Positions 57,340 through 64,000 of a DNA stretch of 64,000 nucleotides are shown here, piece after piece; the stretch's first letter is position 1; each line of letters starts with the position of its first letter. Below the pieces are notes generated by a model. The model was not told the origin of the DNA and did no database searches. It saw only the letters and a list, made by a program, of their open reading frames with translations. Both the position numbers and the translations under genes were made by a program. Source of the DNA: Hydractinia symbiolongicarpus (lineage: Eukaryota; Cnidaria; Hydrozoa; Anthoathecata; Hydractiniidae); the NCBI RefSeq assembly GCF_029227915.1, contig NC_079889.1, positions 7,256,001 to 7,320,000 on the forward strand, written 5' to 3'.

Positions 57340-58470
57340 TAAATAAAGAAATTTTGAATTTGGAAACCTTTTCAGATATTGAAAGGATTGGAAATGCTGG
57401 AGAGAAGTATTTTGGCCACGTGTGCCGTGTTGTTGTCTCAAACCAAACCTTTATCTTCCTCTGCAAGAGACAATAAATTCAGTAATACTTGAAATATTTT
57501 AGTTTTAGCTGCTCCTGAATTTTAGGCACTTTTGTGTCAAGAACTATTCTTAAAAGTGGTAAACCACCAGATGTTCTTACAAAACGTGTAATTTAAATCT
57601 TTTTCTTATCAAAACAAAAGGTTTTAACTTGGCCTTGATTAAATGCATTGTTTATAAACATAAAAGCCCAATGCCAAACGAGATAGCTAACGGAGGCAAT
57701 TTATGTAAACACTGTCTTGGCGGTCGAAAGATGTTTTGATGTGTATGTTAAATTCGGTATAGAGTATTACTAGCTACCTGTATGTGTATTAGTTGGAATT
57801 TTGTTAGTTTTTTTTCTTTAACGTCTTAAGGGTCACTGGCTTCGTGTAGGCTTCGTGTAGCCGTTTATGCAACTGTGTATCTTTGTTTCTGTTTGGGAGA
57901 GAATACATTCTTGTAAGATAACTAAGGGACAGCTCTTTCATGAACGCAAAAGTCCAAGCTAAATGTTAATAGATCTGCAGATCCCCTTTCCCTCCCCTAA
58001 ACATCAAATCAGAAAAGGTAATCTTTGAATGTTGTCAGTCCTTGAAACCATAAGCACTCATCCATGTGTCCCTGCTAAGCAGGTAGACACTAAAAGTTAA
58101 TAATTCTTTCTGTTCTCTAAGAAATCGATGTATACAGTATGAGATATAATTAAACGTCAAAGGATTCTACCTCGTCCCACCGCCAAATTTATACGCTTAG
58201 CATATACTTTTTTATTGTGATTGTCCCTAAGAACTTTGACTTTGTGGGAACTTTTAAACAGTGCATTTTATATGCAACATCCCACTGCTCATTTTAAAAC
58301 TTTTAAGAACACGAGAAGATCTCTTTGACTTTCCCATGTTACTTTTAATTGTAATAATATTGCTAAAAACAAAAGAATGAAGCAATACCTAATCTAAGAA
58401 TAGTCCAAGTTTGTTTTATAATATTTCTTATTCTCATCTTGCTGAGCAATACATTGATATAATTTTGTTT
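57340..58470. other. Element interior, nothing recognised
   Basis: No frame of note and no repeat visible. Confidence 0.4.
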
Positions 58471-58573
58471 TAGGATAAGATATTTTGATGTCACCCTGGT
58501 ACCTAAGATGAATATTCTTCTGACAATGAAAATCACCATCAATTAAAAGAACACAGATTTGTTAATCCTTATA

Positions 58574-58625
58574 ATATTGGAAAACTGTAAACAATGGATA
58601 TCCATTGTTTACAGTTTTCCAATAT
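58574..58625. repeat. 52-bp perfect palindrome
   Basis: Perfect inverted symmetry about GGATATCC with no spacer. Each arm is the sequence that ends a tandem-array unit (AACTGTAAACAATGGATA). Confidence 0.95.
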
Positions 58626-58705
58626 ACCAGATATATGATGAAACACAACTTTGTGGATTATACCAAATCATATATCTGGTATAATCCACAAAGTTGTGTT
58701 TCATA
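58624..58705. repeat. Second inverted repeat next to the array
   Basis: 58637-58664 and 58678-58705 are 28-bp inverted copies (ATGAAACACAACTTTGTGG in one arm). A further pair (58624-58639 and 58668-58683) overlaps them, giving alternative hairpins. Confidence 0.85.
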
Positions 58706-59260
58706 AGAGGAACTAAGAAGGTGAAAAAAATCAATCAAAATAACTTGTATTTTGATGTCACCCTGGTACCTATGATGAATATTCAAGTAAATAACACAGA
58801 AGATTTGTTCTGAATCCTTATAATATTGGAAAACTGTAAACAATGGATATATATCTGGTATAATCCACAAAGTTGTGTTTCATAAGAGGAACTAAGAAGG
58901 TGAAAAAAATCAATCAAAATAACTTGTATTTTGATGTCACCCTGGTACCTATGATGAATATTCAAGTAAATAACACAGAAGATTTGTTCTGAATCCTTAT
59001 AATATTGGAAAACTGTAAACAATGGATATATATCTGGTATAATCCACAAAGTTGTGTTTCATAAGAGGAACTAAGAAGGTGAAAAAAATCAATCAAAATA
59101 ACTTGTATTTTGATGTCACCCTGGTACCTATGATGAATATTCAAGTAAATAACACAGAAGATTTGTTCTGAATCCTTATAATATTGGAAAACTGTAAACA
59201 ATGGATATATATCTGGTATAATCCACAAAGTTGGTGAAAAAAATCAATCAAAATAACTTG
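58671..59260. repeat. 179-bp tandem repeat array
   Basis: TATATCTGGTATAATCC recurs at 58671, 58850, 59029 and 59208, exactly 179 bp apart. Three full units are nearly identical and a fourth is truncated. Frames spanning the array are repeat translations, not genes. A related partial unit precedes the palindrome (about 58475-58600). Confidence 0.95.
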
Positions 59261-60595
59261 TGAATATTCAAGTAAATCATAGAAATGATTTTCACGTAAA
59301 ACATATACAGATCGAAACAAGAATTGCATGTTAAAAAACGTTCTGTTACAGACTGTAAACTAACAAAATGTCATGTCAACTTATGGATATGAGTAGGATT
59401 TGTATATATGTTGCTTTTTATATGAGAATCTTCATAATTGGCTTATAGTTACTAAAACTTTCTTAAAGATTTTACAGTATTAAAATATTTTTTAAACATA
59501 GTTGACAGGGACATGTAAGGGTAAATAATATGAGACATCTTAAATGTTTTGATGTTATTTTTCTAATTTCTAACTCTTTTCTGGCTTAATAAACTGCCTT
59601 TCTCTTGTGGGAATTTCATAGCATTAAAATTAATGCTTAATAGAAATTGGTGCAAAACTACACCAGTAACCCTAATGCTAAACTGTATTAACTTCATGAA
59701 GAGGTGATTACTATATACTTTTTGTACACGTTTATTATATGTTGCGATCTTACACTGTAAGTCTAACTGGAAATCTTTCATTCTTTTATATGCTGGTTTT
59801 CTTTGTGCATTTGCAGGTTGTTACCACAGACTATAATTTTCCAAACAATATTTCTACGTTGCACTACTGTTGACTATCTATTCCTAAAATTGTCTTGTAA
59901 TGTAATTTTTTGTTGTACTGTTAGTTATTAGACTTATTGCATGTTTTGAAATGAAGCAAATCCCCAACTTATTACTTGTACTCGTATTATGTACGCAAAA
60001 CGAAAAAAGATGCTAAGATACTTAATACCAATATGTGATTCAAAGAAATTATGGAAACGCTAACCCTGTTTCAAATCGAATTTGCTAACCAGACGCATTT
60101 TCCATCCGCATGTTTTAACAAGGATAAAGTGGTAAAACTACGGGGGTTACTGTTATTTGTTTGGCTATAAAGAAACTTTCGTTTCTAATCTAGAAGGATT
60201 CTTAATAACTAAAAACCTTACTTTTGGGAAAATTTTAGTTCCTTTTACAGCAAAAACACAAAACGGCCGATTTACCTCGTACAACACCACAACCCTTGAC
60301 ATTACTTTGCCAAAAAATCTATGAAATTTTGCCTAACCAGAAAAAAATCCTAGATCCGCCCCTGGTCAGAGGGTCAGAGCAAGTAATATTAGTAGATTTA
60401 GATTTGAAATATCACATTTTTAAATTTAGTCATTTTTTGCTGAGTAAGTTTTTGAATTTAGTCACTAATAAAGAATAAATACATAAAACTGATAAAAATT
60501 GGCAACAAGAAAAAAGAATTGGTAAAAAGATGGTGGGACAAAAAGTTAGATCGTAAAAAAGTTATGCCGGCAAAAAAGTTTGGTCGGTAATAAAA

Positions 60596-60629
60596 ATGTC
60601 GGCAAAACTTTTAGTCACTTTTTGCCGAC
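60596..60629. repeat. Hairpin with GTCGGCAAAA arms
   Basis: GTCGGCAAAA and its complement TTTTGCCGAC flank a short loop; adjacent sequence contains further CGGCAAAA/CGGTAA words. Confidence 0.7.
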
Positions 60630-60674
60630 TTTTTTTTACCGATAAGGTGCTCTGCAGTTGTTGGATACCTTTTT

Positions 60675-61140
60675 TTGGTCATTTATATAATAATGCAGAT
60701 TGTAAGATTCGCGTTTTTCTTAATGCAAGCTGCAAATTTATCTACTGATTTAGAGAAACTGACGAGAGCTACTGCCAAGTTAGAGTACATGGATATGAAA
60801 GACAAACTACGGAAAGTATTTGGTGACTCGTTTAAAGACTGCTCTGAGGTGGTTCATGTGAAGCAAGAAGAAGCTTACTACACTTATGGCAAGGACAAGT
60901 ATGGTAATGGAAAACGAGGCGGGAGATTTTTCCCCGTGGAAGCAGTTCCTGGAAGTCAAAGAAAAGGAGTGCAGCAAATACATCTGATAACCCAGTTGAT
61001 TCTGAAGGCAATGTTTTACGATGTCGTCATTGTGAGTCGATAAAACATTTCGTCGGAAGTTGTCCTCATCGTGAGAATGTTTTACGTGTCATCATTGTGA
61101 GTCGACAAAACATTTCGTTGGAAATTGTCCTCATCGTGAG
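60675..61140 (+). pseudogene. Copia gag with duplicated zinc knuckle
   Basis: The frame 60675-61043 includes LTRATAKLEYMDMKDKLRKVF and a basic segment. In a shifted frame, 61022-61063 encodes a CX2CX4HX4C knuckle (CRHCESIKHFVGSC). A 65-bp direct repeat duplicates it (CATTGTGAGTCGA at 61028 and 61093); since 65 is not a multiple of three, the second copy is out of frame. Confidence 0.8.
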
Positions 61141-61199
61141 AAAGTGTTGGAAGAAAGTAATATGACTGTTCATATTACACTAGTGACTGGGAAAGGTAG

Positions 61200-61870
61200 T
61201 GGAAGTATGGTGTTAGAAATGCTGGAAAAAGGTATCCTTGACAGTGCTTGCACGTGTGGCTGGATCAGTGAGTTTTGAGTTTGTTAACATGTTGAGTGAA
61301 AAAGATCGACAAAAGGTTCATCACAGTACTGTTTCAAGTGAGTCGCTGTTTCGTTTTGGTGATGGTGTGGAGAGCCGTAGCTTCAAATGTGTGAAAATTC
61401 CAGTAAAGTTTGGTGGAAAAAAACGGAAAATTGTGAAAGTTGATGTTGTGAGTAATGAGATTCCATTGCTTATAAGTAAACCTGCGATGAAGTCCTTGTG
61501 TATGAAAATTGATTTTGAAAACGATTCTGCAATGATTGATGGTGAAAAGCTTGATCTTCAGTGCAGCTCATCAGGACATTACTTTTTGCCATTGACAGAG
61601 TTAGCTCATGAAAACTGTAAAGTTGTTTTTCATACAGAAAACCTGTTGACCTTACCTAAAGAAGAAAAAAAGAACAAGGCAATAAAACGTCATCGTCAAT
61701 TATGTCATGCGTCAAACGAAAAATTGTTTGGCTTGTTAAAGAAAAGTGGATGCAGTGACAAAGAATTTTTTTATTTGATTGATGATTGTTGTTCTTCTTG
61801 TAATTTCTGCGAGCTTTACAAAAAACCTTACTCTAGGAAGATGCTGATAATTGTGGTGAGACAGTAAGTG
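61200..61870 (+). pseudogene. Copia protease and integrase N-terminal part
   Basis: ILDSACTC at about 61230 is the copia protease active-site region (DSA) followed by a stop and shift. The frame 61238-61867 carries the rest: FRFGDGVESRSFK, EIPLLISKPAMKS and SSSGHYFLPL, then HRQLCHAS and CCSSCNFC, the HHCC finger of the integrase. The catalytic core that should follow YKKP is absent. Confidence 0.88.
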
Positions 61871-61904
61871 ATGTGGATGCTGAAGGTTGAAGAAGTGGTA
61901 ACAA

Positions 61905-63572
61905 GTGGTGCTAAAGCTAGATGTCACTGTTAGAAAAGAAAGTGATAAATCTACTAGATTTGCGAGGAAGAGCGACGTGTCTCAAAGTAAATACTCCAAT
62001 CACAGTAAGCCTAAGCCAGAAAGTAACATTCGTTATATGCTGAGAGATGGTCGTGGTGGTCAGACAAGAGTTTTATCAAGGCAACCAAAAAGAACAGGTG
62101 GTTCTGGAGATTGGGGTAATGTTCTGAGGGCCGGAACGGATGAACCAAGTAGTATAAATTGGAATCAGGTGTCTTGGTGGAAAAAATTGGCTTCAGAGGA
62201 AACTGTGTTGCTTCTTTCAGAAACAGATGAGTGTAAACAAGCTGTGATTGATGCAAAGGAGAAGGAGTTCTCTAATCTGTGTGATCATAATGTGTTTCAA
62301 TGGGTTGATGATGTTGGCCAAGCAACGGTGTCGTGCAAGTGGGTAATTACAGAGAAGGAGAGAAATGGAGTTACGTTGTTCAAAGCTAGGTTAGTAGCGC
62401 GAGGCTTTGAGGAAGTTTTAGAACGTAGAACTGATTCACTAACTTGTAGTCGCCAAGCTTTAAGAATGGTGTTTGTGTCTTCGACATCAATGTCTTGGAA
62501 GCTGGAATCATTAGATATTACATCAGCCTTTTTACAAGGAAATTTGTTAGAGAAAGATGCTTCTGTTCGACCGCCTGCTGAGTACAGCAAAAAAAGTAAA
62601 GTTTGGAAACTTATGGTCTCAATGACGCGCCACGGGAGTGGTATAATAGAGTTGAAGAAGTTTTGAAAGATTTCGGTGGAAAGAAAAGTCGTTTTGATAG
62701 TGCAATGTTTCTGTGGTATGATGATGACGAATGTTTGTGTGGCATTGAGGTGACCCATGTAGATGATTTTATATATTGTGGCACCAGCAATTGTCTTCTG
62801 TTATCGATGGTATTTTGACAATATTCAAAGTTAGTAAACAGGAGTGCTATGCTTTTAAATATATTGGACTTAAAATTGTTCAAACACCTCCAGAGATTTT
62901 TCTAGACCAAATCAATTACGTTCAGAATCTCAGACCAATAGAAGTGTCTCAACAGCGAGCTTCACAGAAAGATGATGATCTTATTCTCGAAGAAAGGAAA
63001 CCCTTAAGATCTCTTTGTGGTCAGCTTATATGGGTTACTTCTCAGACCAGACCAGATTGTGCCTTTGATTCGTGTTATGTGAGTAACTATGGAAAGAATC
63101 CGAAAGTCCGTAATTTCATTAAGGCAAATAAGGCGGTTAAGAAATTGAATGCTACAAAACTACGATTGACTTTTCCCAATCTTGGTCATCCAGAAAATCT
63201 TGCAGTAATGGTATATGGTGATGCGACTCATGCGAGTTTACCTAGTGGTGCTTCACAAGGTGCTTACATAGTTTTCTTGTGTGGTAATGGATATGTTTCA
63301 CCTATGACATGGCGCTCAAACAAGCTTGATCGTGTTACAAAGAGTTCACTATCTTCTGAGACGATGGCGCTTAGTGAGTCAGCGGATGCTGGATATTTTG
63401 TTGCATCAATGGTAAAGGAGATATTTAATCTTGATGTTGCTCCATCTGTTGCATGTAAAACTGATAACCAATCGCTACGAGAGCATCTTGAAAGCACAAA
63501 GATCATCCAAAATCTGAGATTACGTGTTGATATTGCAAGATTGCGTGAAATGATTCAACTTTATCTCTTTAA
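61905..63572 (+). pseudogene. Copia reverse transcriptase and RNase H
   Basis: The frame 61905-62666 has an RT start (CKWVITEKERNGVTLFKARLVARG and LDITSAFLQG). A shift leads to YGLNDAPREWYNRV and THVDDFIY (catalytic VDD at about 62757). The frame 62776-63657 has SLCGQLIWVTSQTRPD, YGDATHASLP, SSETMALSESAD and LRLRVDIARLREM of the RNase H. Residues after REMI come from the inserted element. Confidence 0.9.
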
Positions 63573-64000
63573 CCCTATTCGGTCCGGGGGGGCGGATTCC
63601 GCCCCCCCTGACGGTTTTTTTTTAATAACTCCTGATTGCTTTGTTATATGGCTATGATACTTACTGAGTTTCAACATTTATCTATTAGACACCTGCATGC
63701 TAATTGTTTAGGTCCCATACCTTTCAGAGGCTTTGATATTGGCCATTACTCAAAACTACCCCTAAAAATCTCTATGAAATCCTTATAATGGGGAAAATAT
63801 AATAACTCCTGTTAGGATTATTCTTAGAACTTGAAACTTGCAACACAACTTTGTTTCATCAAGAAGAATCATTTGGAGTAATTTGAACACGTGACTAATC
63901 CGATTTCCCGATTTTGTCAGATTTTACCCGAAAATCGGAAAAAAACGGATTTTCGGGCAATTTTTGGCAAATTTTCATCCGATCCATGTAAATACCGGAA
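63573..64000 (+). mobile_element. MITE copy C (CCCTATT...CCGGGG family), runs off the window
   Basis: TTAA at 63569-63572, then CCCTATTCGGTCCGGGG and a small GGGGCGGATTCCGCCCC hairpin. The interior matches copies A and B. Inserted into the copia RNase H region; the right end lies beyond 64000. Confidence 0.78.

Larger units (their letters stand above)
56824..60364. mobile_element. hAT-like-ended element, 3.5 kb, non-autonomous
   Basis: The ends 56824-56839 and 60349-60364 are perfect inverted repeats, CAGGGGCGGATCTAGG, typical of hAT-like termini. GTCAG flanks both sides (56819-56823, 60365-60369), a 5-bp duplication shorter than the usual 8 bp for hAT. No transposase; the interior holds tandem repeats and a palindrome. 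Confidence 0.75.
60675..63572 (+). mobile_element. Ty1/copia retrotransposon, internal region, decayed
   Basis: Gag C-terminus, protease, integrase zinc-binding part, RT and RNase H follow in copia order on the plus strand. The integrase catalytic core is missing. No LTR is visible: the left limit is undefined, and the 3' part is cut at 63572 by a TTAA element. Confidence 0.88.

Noticed and set aside
58671-59260. CRISPR-like array
   Set aside because: Units are contiguous 179-bp tandem repeats without unique spacers, in animal DNA; not a CRISPR array.
58658-59329. Series of 62-88-aa frames (-) with identical sequence
   Set aside because: Produced by the 179-bp tandem array; no start context or coding signature.
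50699-64000. Upstream exons of the GABA-B-like receptor
   Set aside because: Searched by eye for ligand-domain lobe 1 and signal peptide on the minus strand; nothing with splice sites and a matching motif was found.

Overview
This window is AT-rich animal nuclear DNA, most likely from a cnidarian and plausibly a hydrozoan; that assignment is an inference. Genes are split by long introns, coding density is very low, and transposable elements of almost every eukaryotic class are nested in introns and in each other. No bacterial, organellar, CRISPR or intact tRNA/rRNA features were seen. Two host genes are supported by complete exon logic. (1) RPL32 on the + strand: coding exons 12588-12830 and 18505-18663, separated by a 5.7 kb intron. 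(2) A class C GPCR of the GABA-B receptor type on the - strand: twelve exons from 50698 down to 26941 that join in frame into 603 codons. They cover the second lobe of the ligand-binding domain, seven membrane segments and a cytoplasmic tail; the N-terminus lies beyond the window or was not found.

Layout, left to right. 1-4.4 kb: a tRNA-derived SINE, a decayed Penelope-like element with perfect 53-bp inverted repeats and a 15-bp target duplication, and a LINE 3' end. 4.4-9.1 kb: a DNA transposon with perfect 31-bp terminal inverted repeats, arrays of GGCCTAAGTCC at both ends and a spliced, frameshifted transposase-like gene. 9.95-10.9 kb: a foldback element. 12.5-18.7 kb: RPL32, whose intron holds a TTAA-flanked MITE and an antisense gene remnant. 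21.6-24.7 kb: a cluster of broken virus-like genes (a Cys/His-repeat protein, a Polinton/adintovirus-like gene block, and DUF4116-like repeat genes).

26.9-50.7 kb: the GABA-B-like receptor. Its last intron (14.5 kb) contains a BEL/Pao retrotransposon with LTRs, one of which is split by a Helitron-like insertion, and an ISL2EU-type transposon with near-identical terminal repeats. Smaller introns contain a second Helitron-like copy split by a TTAA MITE, another TTAA MITE, and a SINE+LINE remnant.

51.6-56.8 kb: two head-to-tail Helitron-like copies. 56.8-60.4 kb: an element with hAT-like ends carrying a 179-bp tandem array and a 52-bp palindrome. 60.7-63.6 kb: a decayed copia retrotransposon without its integrase core, cut by another TTAA element that runs off the window.

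The most unusual parts are the virus-like cluster, the array-ended transposon, the tandem Helitrons, and how well the receptor reading frame has survived heavy insertion. Family names come from recalled motifs, not from database searches.
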